From: Polytrichum commune
Lineage: Eukaryota; Streptophyta; Polytrichopsida; Polytrichales; Polytrichaceae
Direction of reading: 5' to 3'
Assembly: GCA_950295325.1 (NCBI GenBank)
Contig: OX485805.1
Location: 55,516,758 to 55,580,757, forward strand
Length of the DNA: 64,000 bases
Of this stretch, positions 44,638 to 56,817 are shown piece by piece. Position numbers and translations under genes: made by a program. The first letter of the stretch is position 1, and each line of letters starts with the position of its first letter. The notes under the pieces are model-generated. The model did not search any database. It worked only from the letters and a program-made list of their open reading frames with translations, and had not been told where the DNA came from.

Positions 44638-44799
44638 TAAGACAAGTCATGCCTCTTTAATTACCTAATCTTATATTCATTATTCATTCATTGAGAGTGT
44701 GTTAGTAGCACATTTGTTGTTGTTTTGTTGTATGTTTTTTTGGTTATACTTTTTCGCACAATGTGTTATGTGTAACGATGTATATTACACGACAATTAA

Positions 44800-45637
44800 G
44801 CTCATCCATAAATGTCCAAGGTTTTTTTAATTTTGTTTAGACATGCTCAAGGAATGCACCACTTCAATTATCACCTATCAACTTTAAAAATTCTTATACA
44901 GATTTGCATGCAAGATGATTAGATTTGCAAGTTTTACAAACTCACCATAAGTATGTATGTTATTAAGCCATATCCCAATTAAAAAATCCCAAAACACATC
45001 CTCCTCATAAATGAACACCATAGTATCCACCACACCGTCACCAATCTCCCCATCCAATCTTTCTAGCTCACACACTCATATTACTCATCACCACTTACAA
45101 GCCCAATCCTACTAAAAAAATACAATTCACCCCACCAAACATCAAAAATATCTATACATAGGGCCATATTAATAGCCAAAGAAGACCCCCAAAATCTCAC
45201 CATCATGATCCCCAACCACAAAAATTGGACACCTCAAAAACTATCCCTCGATGGTCATCACAACATATACATCATTACCACAATCCCCCCAAATCCCCCC
45301 AAATCCCACCATATACCCCCCACCCACCCCGCAATGGCCTAACTATTACAACCAACCAAAAGTTGCCCTCACCACAATCATATGCATCCACAAACAATAC
45401 TCCCTATCCACTCACCACACATTTGCCCTCCTACTACACTACATTTTTCACAAGACGTACAACCTAGAAATACCAACACCATAAAACACTACATAGTTAA
45501 AACCTCAAGCAAATTGTCAAAGTCCTCACTCATAAAATTTCCCCACAACATCTTGACACACAACACAATTCAACCCCCCCCCCCCCATGCCGTTCAATTT
45601 CCACAAACAAAATCCCCCCATATATAATCCAATACAC
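44800..45637. other. G-poor, C-rich stretch leading into the RNase H relic
   Basis: The plus strand is strongly depleted in G and rich in CCA and ACA triplets. Overlapping frames (45225-45627) are Pro/Thr/His-rich and look compositional. It probably belongs to the same degraded element as the RNase H-like segment that follows. Confidence 0.4.
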
Positions 45638-46090
45638 AACATATACATTGACGGCTCCTTCATACCTCTGGGCGGGAAAGGAATTGGAAACGTAGCATGC
45701 TCCAGAGTATACATCTTAATAAATAACATGCAACTAGCATAAAGAATCCCATTATTTTATAACATACTACGTGCATAACTATATGCCATTTGGCTAGGTC
45801 TAGCGAACACACAAAATACTCCTCATGACACACACGTATTCACAAATAGCCTCAACAATATCTACTCATAAACAATTGTATCCCAAGGCCATTCTCCCAA
45901 CATAATCATCTAAACAAACTTCTCATAGCCTCCATAGTACACCTCGTCACTTGGTTCCAATATAAAATCACTATATAGAAGGTCCGAGCACACATATGCA
46001 TGCAAGGCAACAAACATGCATACACATTGGCCAATGAAGGCATCCTCAAAAATCCCATACTCTAGTACCACGAATTTATGTAGCACACAC
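45638..46090 (+). pseudogene. RNase H-like domain relic of an unidentified retroelement
   Basis: The plus-strand translation shows YIDGSFIPLGGKGIGNVACS (first Asp block of RNase H type 1), YAIWLGLA (acidic-residue helix, Glu lost), HVFTNSLNNIY (third block, Asp replaced by Asn), then LVTWFQYKI-like and LANEG-like text. The order matches LINE- or retroelement-associated RNase H, with stops. The C-rich, G-poor codon use differs strongly from all neighbours, so its origin is probably distinct. Confidence 0.5.
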
Positions 46091-46099
46091 AATCCCCTA

Positions 46100-47870
46100 C
46101 AAACTAGTCAAACCCACCTCAACAACATTCCTCACGGACATCATTAGAAACCTTCACTCCTTCATACAAAAAACAATATACATGACCTAGGGGGTACCTA
46201 TCATTAAAAACAAAGAACCACATGCACTCACAACATACTCTAAAAACCCCTATATACAATTTCTTTTTGGGTAAAATCAGGCAATACACATTAAATTTCA
46301 ATGATAAAATATAAGTGATAGTTTGTAGAGATAAAAAAACTACATTCATATATAGTCGTTAACATAAGTATACAAATATACTTTTGAATAAACAACAATC
46401 CCTACCATATGTAAAATGCAAAACCCTAGCAATCCACATAAAGTTGTTGAAGACTTTTTCATCCTCCATATGTACCTCATAAGCATTTAAGTATACAATA
46501 CATGTCATAGAAGCGAATGCAATTATTGTTTCAAAATATCCATGAGATCGTAAGTCCACTTGTTGGCCTTTTTGATACCAACATAAGCCAATCTCTATGT
46601 TTGATGGACGGTCCATCAAGATGATTGGATCCCTATACTCCACCCAGCAGTTACCAAATTTTTGGATCTACCACACTTTTTACAATTCTAGCTTCAACTG
46701 TGTTCTTGCCTTGACGTTCCTTCCATGCATTTTGTAGTTTTTAAAGCAATCAAAACTTAGAGTATCTTGAACCAAACAAACCTATTTGACTCATTTTATT
46801 CCACTTGCTGATTGGTCTCTACCATGGATGCTATAATGATAGCCATGACTTAATTCAGGGACAAGACAAACATTGAGCTCTCTATAAACACCTATCGTTG
46901 CTTCCACAACCAAACACACAAAACCACTAATGTGATAAACACCCAAAAGGAGGTAGAGGGCAATGTGAAACACACGAAACAAATGAGGAAAGGAGAAGTT
47001 TTGACCACCTTCACAATTCCAAAGAATTTTTATGTTTGCCTTTGCAACAATTATTTAACTTCTAGATTACCTAATGCCCTCATACAAATAGCCCTCAACC
47101 ACAAGTGGTGCACAAAAATCCTATAGAGTGACCTACCCGATACCATGTCATTGAATATTAGTGTTAAGTAACCTAAATCTTTAGAACATAAGATTATGTT
47201 TTGAGAGTTATGATGATAGTTTCTGGTAAGCACTCTTGGAATACTAAATACTTAACACAATAGTTGGTTTAGGGTTTAGGGTTTTACAATGCCCAAGGGG
47301 ATGGGAATTTTCCACATGAAGAAGACTAGGAAACGGTCAATGGACTTTGGCCAACTATATGTTCATCATAAAGAGTCCAAACCAATACTAGGGAAAATAC
47401 TCTATTTTGAATGGGGAATGTGCATGTAGATTTTTTTTTGAGGGTCTATGGTCAACCCGTCATCCATTTATAGATAAGAAAATAATATTTTGAAAGTTGG
47501 CCCTACATGGATTATTGAACTTTGACACCATTGGATTCTGTGAGATTTACAAGGATTTTATATTTTCTTGGACCATAGAATATGTGCCAAACTTATGTAA
47601 CACAAAAAAAACCAGGATAAAAAAATCTTGATTTAAAAGGCTTGAAATATGTGTAACAACTGAGGTGGTTTGAAATTTAAGGATCCCATATAATGGATTC
47701 ATGGGCAAGAAAGGGTTAAGGAGTAGGCACAAATTAAATCCTCTCTGCTTTTGGGCTACAACCACCTTTTAGTGGTGGGCCTCTATAATCTTTCATCATA
47801 CATTAAGACCGACTATTCAAGGAATTGAAGTTATATCAAAGTTATATTTTTATTTACTCTAGCAAGCAGC
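46100..47870. other. AT-rich stretch, no gene recognised
   Basis: The 94-residue minus-strand frame at 46359-46643 and smaller frames show no domain. A telomere-like ttagggtttagggt run lies near 47268-47283. The diverged second copy of the dispersed repeat begins near 47875. Confidence 0.45.
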
Positions 47871-48173
47871 TAATCGCAAGAGTGTCGTGCCCAACATTAC
47901 CTTTGCACACTTGGCCGCTTTTGGTAGGGTTGTCAAAACAAGACCAAACTTTGGCTCCTATTAGAGACTAATTCACATCAACAATTACATGCAATTGGAC
48001 TCCACTTGAAGAGTGAGTTACCAACACCATATGTGTCCAGTACATGTTGGTTGCCCAAATTTTGGCCCATTTAATCGACCACCTCTAGGTCTCTTCCCAC
48101 ATGGCATAGCCAAAAAAAAATGAGATCATGAGATTATGACATACTTGACGGTGTTCCTTGATTGAATGGAAAA

Positions 48174-51100
48174 TCAAGGCATGTTGTACAGCAAGGAACT
48201 ATCTTCTTCTTCCTCCACCACTTTGACTACATGTGAACTAAATGTCGTGGTAGTTGGAGTAGAAGAGGCAAAAGATGCACTCACACTTTCTGCAACCATG
48301 CTTACACTTTCGGCTACTATGCAAACATTTTCTACTTGTTTGTTGTCTAGCAACATAGCTATTACACTAGACATTTTAGGGCGGTTTGCGGGCATATGTT
48401 GTACGCAAACGAGTCCAATTTTTATCACTTGTACAATCTTTTCCATCATACTCTCAGACATCATGTTTGGATCCACGAGATGCCATAGCTCATTCGATTG
48501 GTACATCTTCCATGCCTATACACACCTTCCAACAATTAAAAAACAATGCTTCAAAAATCAACAAATGTTGTAACTAATAAATGTTCATTAAATAATTTAA
48601 ATATTTGGAACCCTACAAAACCCATATCTAATGTCAATTCAATCGTCCAGTTTTTGAATACATGATTATACAACCTGAAATCCACTAAATATTTGAAGCT
48701 AGTATGACATGAAGAGTCACTCACACCTTTTACCGACATCAAATCCCATGAACTCATGTCCAAGGTACAACGGTGTTGGGCATGACCATTCCAATGATAT
48801 ATTTTGTTTATTTAAGTTCAAGTATATTTGTGCACTCATTAACAATGTTTTTGGTAGCAAGATATCCTCACCTCACAAACTCAAATTGTATTATATTTCC
48901 CCCACAAAAATAAAACAAGCATGTGTATGTCATCATTTTCAGAGTTATTTCTTTTAAGGAAAACATGGAGTTTTTTTAACATAAAATTGGTAGTTAATTG
49001 AGAAAAAGAGTATGTAAGTGTGCAAGCATGGTAAAGTGTACCAAAATAGTGCTCCGGTAGATTTTTCAAATAAATCTATATTTATTGAAATATAAAATTT
49101 TTGGGTCAAATGCCTTAAAGTAGTAGAAAAATGTTATTTAAATTGAATATTATTTCATGTTGACCTTAATTGTTGTGTTCAATACTCAAATGTAGAATAT
49201 TAAGATGAAAACTTCAAAACTTATCACTAAAAGTAATGTTCAAAAACAAATAAATAAGAATTTGTCAATAAGAGTATAATTCCCACGAAAATTGGAAAAA
49301 GTAAAGTTGTAAATTATGAACATTGTAGGGTACATTAAAAAACGGAATTAAATGGTTGAAGAAAATAATTTATTTCAAGATGAAAACCACGTGGACCTGG
49401 TAATAATCCATTACGGAGAAAAATAACAATTGTGTCCACAAATTTGAAAACAGATAGACTCCATTAAGCCGAAGTTGCTTGTGGAACCTTCCTCATGATT
49501 GCACACACATATGTCACATACAAAGTTTGCCAATACCCCATGTTATAAGAGACAAGGTAATTGATTCATACCCATTGTAGTAAAACTTGTTGCTCGGGAG
49601 GCTTCTCAAAATCCAGATTCTTCCTTCCGCTTACGATCTCGAGAATCATAATGCCAAAACTTACGACATCAACTGCCGTTGAAATATGACCGAAGCTCGC
49701 ATATTCCGGTGATAAATATCCCCTTTTATGATAACAAAACAAAAAAAGTACCACATGAGAGCCATTTGGAGCAATTTGGAGTGCCTAATTCAAGAACCAA
49801 CATCTTTTTGTCCACTTTTCACAATAAAATAAACACTAATATGTTTTTGAAACTAGATTTTTTGGTACAAGTTAATAATATGATACATTAGCAAAATATG
49901 TCATGTTTTTACGTGTCCTCGATACTTGAAGTGTCTCTATGTCTGAACTAAAGATTGCTTATTTGTTATATTTTAATACTTCCAAATAAGTTTGAATGCA
50001 TGAGCTATACATTTCAATAGATCACAGTGAAGATTGTAAGGTAGGAATTGAAACTTCATATTACAATGTAAATTCTTCATATTGTCATTTTTAATTCCCT
50101 TATTTGTATTCAAGTAGTACCTTTGATGAGATATCCAACAAGTAATGCTACATAGTTAAAAACACCATGTCATGTAATGAAAACACTCAATATGAAGATA
50201 TACCTTGTTCCGATAATGGCACCAGTGTAATGCATTTGCCCTGCATCCAAATCTGGTGAAAAGGAAATGCCACACCAAAATTGGCAATTTTTGGGTTCAA
50301 GTTCTTATCAAGAAGAATATTGGGTGCTTCGATATCTCGGTGAATGATTGGCGGTTGAACTTCTTTATGAAGGTAGGAAAGTCCTCGGGTGATGCCTAAT
50401 ATGATGTTCAAACGTGTAGTCCTTTCCAATTCAAGGTTATCCCCACTAGCATTTGCACCAAAAACAATTTTAAGCCATAATTTGAAACATAAAGAACAAT
50501 ATGTTTTAAAGATGAATATTAGAACCATTCTTCTCCTTAAAGAATAAAAACAAATTGGCATATTTGGCCATGCTACTACCAACCTTACACATGAAGACTC
50601 TCTAAAGTTTTTACATTTTCTACAAAAATATTATAAAATTGGGTCATTATCAAAGGAACATTCACTCTTTCGTGCAAAACATGTTCCGTTATACATCTCA
50701 CTACACTCCCTATATCATCATTCAATATGAACTGCGTCATTCAAGCCTATGACATAGTTTGTACAAGCCATCATTGAATGAATGTCAAATTTTACCTCAC
50801 CGATTAGATTGTAACCATAGAGAAGAACTAAAATAGAGTCATACGCGAAAATGAGTTAAGATTTAGATGCCATGTTTTGTAATCCATGTGAAATATACAT
50901 AAACTCAATGCTCCTTATTTATTTGTTTATGTATTCTCTTGCATAAAGAATCCAATTATTCATGTTTGTATTGAATGAAATTGGGATCAATCATGATGTT
51001 TTAAGCAAAAACAAGCATCAAATGCTCAAAGACATATGTGTACAACATGCCAAGGCCCATTAGAAGTCTCTTGGTCTTTCATAAGTTAAAGGTAGCCGTT

Positions 51101-51350
51101 GAAACAAAGAGTGAAGAATACCCCAAAGTGTTTGTGCAAGATTATTGTTCTCCACATATTCATATACCAAGATTCGTTGATCACCACTTAAAGAACAACC
51201 CTTTAGTTTGATCAAGTTGCGATGCCTCACACCCGAGATGATCACAACTTCATTCAAAAAAATTGAGAGCATCGACTTTGACACTTTTTATTGCTTCACA
51301 ACTACATGTGTGTTGCCACTAGTGTTCCCTACAAAAACCATTCAAAGAGT
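48174..51350 (-). pseudogene. Receptor-like protein kinase, broken, with altered catalytic motifs
   Basis: Four exon-like pieces lie in order on the minus strand. Piece 1 (51305-51116): VVVK, a stop, then FLNEVVIISGVRHRNLIKLK and VYEYVENNNLAQTLWG. Piece 2 (about 50450-50258): [42 protein letters not shown]. Piece 3 (49730-49566): [45 protein letters not shown]. Piece 4 (48500-48174): WHLVDPNM, VCVQHMPANRPKMSSVIAML and a tail. This is the plant LRR/DUF26-type RLK kinase with its usual intron spacing. The catalytic-loop HRDIK is HRDIE, DFG is NFG, and a stop follows the VAIK-like lysine. It is most likely a pseudogene. Confidence 0.75.
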
Positions 51351-51559
51351 TATGAATCACACAACGACTATATCTTCACGACTCAGAGAATTGAATATAT
51401 TACTTGGATCAAGGGGAAGCAATGGAGAAGAATTATTAAAACATCGAACACTTGCTTTAAAAGCTGAGTGGATTTTGTTGCAATATGATTTGCCTCGTAA
51501 TTTGGTAACGAACCACATACTATGAACTAAAAAACATCATATGTTTTCATATAAAAACC

Positions 51560-53450
51560 CTATAATTTCCGTATTACAACACAAAATTAAACTAAAGAAT
51601 TCTTTTTTCTTTAGATTTTTTTTCCCACCCACTTATCAATGTCCTTGAAATCTCTACAAACTACCAATCTAGGGGTTACCAAATATTGCATCATTTAAGT
51701 TTCTTGGTGCTTATGCCCCCTTCCCACCTGACTTTAGCTAAGACTAAAAGTTGGTTCTAACAAACCGGCCTTCACACCATCGACATTATCCAGTGCCAAG
51801 CCTAGTTGGCAAATGATGTGGCATGGCTTAAAAGTGGAGGTTTTAAGCCTCAACCACCGACCCTCCCATCGGTACCTAAACACGAGGCAAGAATATAGGA
51901 GCTTTAAAAGTGTCGCCTCCCACCCTTGTGATTGGTTGCTTTTTAGTCTTAGCTATGAGGGCACGAGGAGCCCCATTAACAAAAACCGATGGTAAGATAG
52001 GTGAGTAGTAAGGCATTTGGGGATGGGACAAAAACTACCCAACATTCATTGCTTGGTAGATAAAACCATGAACATGTGTGAAAGCTACTTAACTAAAACC
52101 TACTTGAAAATCTCCGGAGCAAGATCTCTTGTAGGTGCATTGGGATTGTCGGATGCCTCCACTATAACCGAGGGAGCTTTACCCGGTTTTTAGGAAATAC
52201 TTTGGATCTTAACTAACTAAAGTCAAGTGGGAAGGGGCCATTAGAGGTCTTCGAAAGGCCACTATCCTAATGTTGCTTACAGATTGGCCACATGAGCTTG
52301 AGAAATCATTGGTCTAAATTTAAGGCTTTATGTCAATCTTCGATCATATTCCGCCTATGGAAGACATTTTAAACTACTAAAGAAAAACTTGAAAGAAATC
52401 AACATGTAACTGGTTGGAATCAGAAACATTAGAACCTTGACCGATTTTGTCTAAAAGCTCCTTGTTCACTTGTTGCCACCTCAATGTAGAGGTTGACAAA
52501 GGTTGATATTTTTTAATGAACATATTCAAGACAAGTGCATTGCCGATTGATTCCCTCAGTTAAATTCATTTGGTCTCTAAGTGTCAAAATGTATGGATGA
52601 TTAAGTGGACCAATAGCTTGTGCCTTCGTAGAGAATGGACTTCCAAGGCAATTTAAGAGAATAATGAATGACTCTTGAGATGCCACAATTTGAACTATGA
52701 TATCACTTCATCTTAACATGGGCTTAAATCCACACAGAATCTTAAAATGGGTTTCTAGTTGAAGCCTACGTCCCCCAAGGGCAAGCCTGTAGATTCTCAT
52801 GTGATTGATTGTACATTTTCGGATGGCTTTGGTTTTGTATGTATCCCAAAAACTTCTCTAGAAGAATCGGCGGGATCTTGAAATTAATTTCTAATGTATT
52901 TATGTATGTATTTCATCCCAAGGTGGACATTGTGAATGACACAAACAAGCCAACATACCTTCACCCTACTATGATAGGGAGGACTAGAGCTGTAGAGATG
53001 TGCATTATAAATTATAAGCTCAGAATGTCAGCCATCTTAGTAGTGCAATATATATATGATTTTGTGTGGCCGACAATATTCCTCACTAATCACATAAATG
53101 ACCTTACAATCACTGGGTGGCAACCATGGAAAGTGGGTATGGGACACTCAATCCTACATGATAATTCATGGAAGCCACTTCAATTAGCATGGCACAGTAG
53201 ATCTCGTGCTGTGCTCGATCACATAAATAGGCTTTCAGTTTGATCCCTCAAAGTAACTGATCCTATGTTCAACGCACAAGTTTAAATTTGGATGTTGGAC
53301 AGCATTATCAAGCTATAATATTGATAAATTTTCTTTGAGGAACTTACAAAGTAGCGTCACCTCATGCGAACAATCCTTTGAAGGCACTAAAATTCACTGT
53401 TCCAATTAGATTGTTGTTGCTTGAAGATCTGCAAAACACAAAACAAGTGA
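51560..53450. other. No gene recognised
   Basis: Mixed-composition DNA with short frames (for example 52809-53243 on the plus strand, 144 codons, no known domain). No repeat boundary was identified. Confidence 0.4.
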
Positions 53451-53616
53451 TAGAGTTAATTATTTTGAGACATGCATGAACATCAGATGGCTGTGCATAC
53501 TCTTAAATCTCTGTGAATCTCTTTCAAGAGTCGTATTATCCTCAGTCAAAGGTCGATGCTTTTGTAGGTGGAACTTGAAAGTAAAGAGTATCCGTAAAAC
53601 TTGAATTGGCCAGGAG

Positions 53617-53810
53617 TTACAAAGTTGGAGTAGAACCAAACGAGCCATTCAATCCATTAAAGTCCCCTGGTCCACTCAAGTTATTGTTGGATAGATCTCC
53701 GCAACGACATGCATTATTAACCCTTAAACGACAATGCAAGCCCCACGGGCTTGGTATTATTTTCGGAGAATCTTGTTCAAAACTTCTACTCCATTGCACC
53801 AAATGGGGTT
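53617..53810 (-). pseudogene. LRR-type ectodomain fragment, possible
   Basis: The minus-strand frame contains WGLHCRLRVNNACRCGDLSN followed by NNLSGPGDFNGLNGSF. The DLSNNNLSG pattern is a plant leucine-rich repeat core, and the Trp/Cys text before it resembles the segment just upstream of LRRs in plant receptor kinases. It lies about 2.3 kb upstream of the kinase relic on the same strand and could be its ectodomain. The evidence is one repeat only. Confidence 0.35.
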
Positions 53811-55399
53811 TTTAGAATGTCAAATCGAGCACCTTAGCAAGATCTATACTTCTTTAGAATAGAGCCTATGTAAATTAATTGGTTAATCATGCTTAAAATG
53901 AATTGTAAAAGTCATTTTGGGTGTGGTATCGGGAAAGCATATGTCCTTTAAGGGTTAACAAAAATTTGGCGTACTACCTTTCAAGTTGAAGTTCTTCCTC
54001 TTCTAGTGCAAAAATGTTCCAACCGTCAGAATGTATTTTGGCATGCACCGGATTTCTCCGGAAACCTAGCAGAGTACTTGGATGATAGCACATTTGGAGT
54101 CATGTTGTGGGATTCGGCCATAACACTAGTACATATGATGGTTTTTTTTGCACTTGAAATGACTACAATGGTCATTTGTGTTGTCCGGACCACGCTCATT
54201 TTGGATCGACATTGAGCCATTTTGTCATTTGGGCAACCACTAAATTTGTGCTATTAATCTTGTAGATTATAATCACATTCTTGTGGGTCATGGTGCTGTC
54301 TTGTTATTTCTTTTGGCCATCCGTAAGGTCCGTGGAGTCTCTGTTATATTTTGTGCTACTGTCATGTATGAAAATTGAACAAGTAGTAGATTACTAGTAG
54401 ATCGATTAAGTCTCAAGAAGTCATGGCGAAATGCCCATGCTATACGCATGATCAAGAAATGGTTCATTGGTGGTGAAGTTAGTGAGTAGTATGAGTGAGT
54501 AGTCTTCTTGAAACGCTCCTTGCTCTTCGACCTCATGCACGCAAGTCGGTTCTTGGAAGCAAGAGGAATAACGGAGAAGAGAGTGAGCTCATTTGGTAGG
54601 TGAGAGATAATTGAGAGACGCGAACATGATGTAGGGAGGACTATGTTTAGCATAATAAAGTGATTGAAGAGACTATGAAAATGGTATTTTGTTCAATATA
54701 GGCCCAAGTATGTAAATGATTTCTATGGAAAGGACAAGAGTTGAGGATGATAATGAAGGGTGTTTGAATTTATGTAAAGTCCTTAGTGTTATTACGCTTA
54801 GTGCATGAGTCATCCCAACGAAATCTTTTGGCATTTCATTACTTATTAGTCATGAATTCCATTCAAGTTTATCCATAATATCTAGATTCCATGGATTTTT
54901 TAATTTTTTTAATTTTTGGAGACAGAATGCCGACATGCCATAGCCAAATCACATGAGGTAGTTGACCACCTAGCAAGTTTTCCGTCAACTAGAGAGGAGA
55001 TTTCACAGCCGGAAATCAAACCGCCAACCTCTTCTTTGAAATTTGGTTATCTCTCCATCATCATCCAGTAGTTTGAGGTCGTCTCGGACCCTTCCATGCA
55101 TACTTTTGAATGTACAATATAAAGGGACTTGTGTTCTCACTTTATTTAATTTCGAGATCTTCTTATAGTTGTCTATGTCCCCTCCTCCCATTGTTATATT
55201 TTTGGCTACTCATTAAAGCTTACACATAGACATTTAGACACCGGATTGAGGTTCAAAGACCCCAAATTAGTCTCGTCCAAGTCATTTGAGATGAATCCAT
55301 CAAAAATCTATAAGCGACAAGTTTTTATGTTGGATGAATGAGATGTATTTTACTTTCCACATTCTTCCAATAGAAGGTAATAGCCGGCTTCACATATAG

Positions 55400-55640
55400 T
55401 GTGCTTCGAAGCACTCCATTAACAAATGTGATGTGCAATGAGTTGGTGGCGAAGGTCTTGGAGTGGGGTTGTAAGGTCCAAAGTTCGAATCCTCGGCCCG
55501 GCACCTCTTGGCCTCATCTTGTAGGTTGGATGGGCATACATATGTGTTAAACTTGGTTAATTGAATGTATTCATTTTCTAAAATTTACGTATGAAATTTA
55601 TCTATGAAATTTATCTATGAAATTTACCGTGAACCATAAA
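55400..55640 (+). mobile_element. Candidate tRNA-derived SINE
   Basis: A pol III-like promoter is visible: an A-box-like gtgcaatgagttggtgg (about 55433-55450) and a clear B box, gttcgaatcc, at 55483-55492, about 35 bp apart. Text around the boxes (ggcgaaggtcttggagtggg) resembles plant Au-type SINEs. The 3' part ends in short direct repeats of atgaaatttatct (about 55586-55630). No target duplication was verified, and it does not fold as an intact tRNA. Confidence 0.4.
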
Positions 55641-56817
55641 TTACCATGTCGGAAATTGAAATTGGTAAAAACTAATTACAAGATTAACGTTTGCATACAA
55701 GAATAGATATTTGTTAGGAGCCATGAGATTTAATTTGTCATGAAATATGAGGTGGACTTGGGCAATATGACAAGGCCAACAATAGGAGGAAGTTTGTGTC
55801 AAAGGGGACATGATCCTTAGAACACGACTCAAACAACATTCTTTTGGACAAATTGGGAACCATGGATCAAGTTTCAAACACTAGTTACAATGACTCCATT
55901 TGTGTTAAAATGGCTATTTTTTGTGTTCCAATTAGCCATGATATGTACTAGTATAAATTAGATACGAACAAGTAGGTATTATAATTCAATTGAAGCATAT
56001 TATATGTATTCGGTCCCATAGAACAAAGACCTACCATTGAACATGTGGCTCTAAGTAGGATCCTATGGAAGCCATAAGATTAAGCCGGGGATGCTAGTAC
56101 ATGAGCCTGTGAGCCTGTGAGCCTTCAAGTTTTTGCCGGTTATGGTTTGTAAATCCATTGGGGGCTTATGACCGTGGAATTACATATGTAAGGGTTTATA
56201 ATCCAAATGAACAACAAAATAGAATGTTGCTATGCCAATTTTGTACCAAAAAATGAACTAGTATACGTTCAAATGTTGAGATAATAGATCAATATAAATA
56301 TTAAAAATATTAAAAATAAATCATTAATTTTAGTTCCATTTTAGAATGACAACGACCCTCTCAATTGTAAGTCAAAAAAATTATAACCTCAATGCTAATG
56401 AGGATTTTGTAATCTTTTTGACTTCCAAGTTCATTACATGCTTTATTGGCGGTTTTACTGTGAAAATAAAATCCCAGTCAATTGCTTACTTGCTCAATGG
56501 AAATGAACATATATATTGGATTCGGGACCTTGAAGATTAAGTGCACTCAATATGAGATTTGTGGACAAGTGGCCTTCAAGAGTACAAAGGCACTGGTTTT
56601 TTCGAAGTCGGGCGAACGGGCAGCCGTTTTTTATCAGGTCCAGAAAACCTTCATATTCAGGACGGGCGGCTGTCCTTGGTTGAATATTCCTCCCCCGAAA
56701 AGTTCGTGGCAAAGACTACCGCGGACGGGGAGGCAGCCATAAACCCTAGGGTTCCAAAACCCCAGCCCCGGGCTATCAACCCCAGGTAGGGCAACTACAC
56801 CGAGCTAGAGGCACGGT

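Larger units (their letters stand above)
42894..44697 (+). mobile_element. Polypurine tract and 3' LTR of the old gypsy element (interrupted)
   Basis: A polypurine tract (aaggggggtaattggaag, 42894-42911) is followed by the LTR start tgtgttagtagc at 42912. The LTR matches the relic at 15328-16195 and is split by the Harbinger-like element at 43447-44637. At 44698 the LTR start sequence begins again for about 100 bp (to about 44797), as if a second LTR copy were joined head to tail and then truncated. The true LTR end is not certain. Confidence 0.65.

Noticed and set aside
55431-55505. A functional tRNA gene
   Set aside because: A B box is present, but the paired arms of a tRNA cannot be formed and no acceptor stem is seen.
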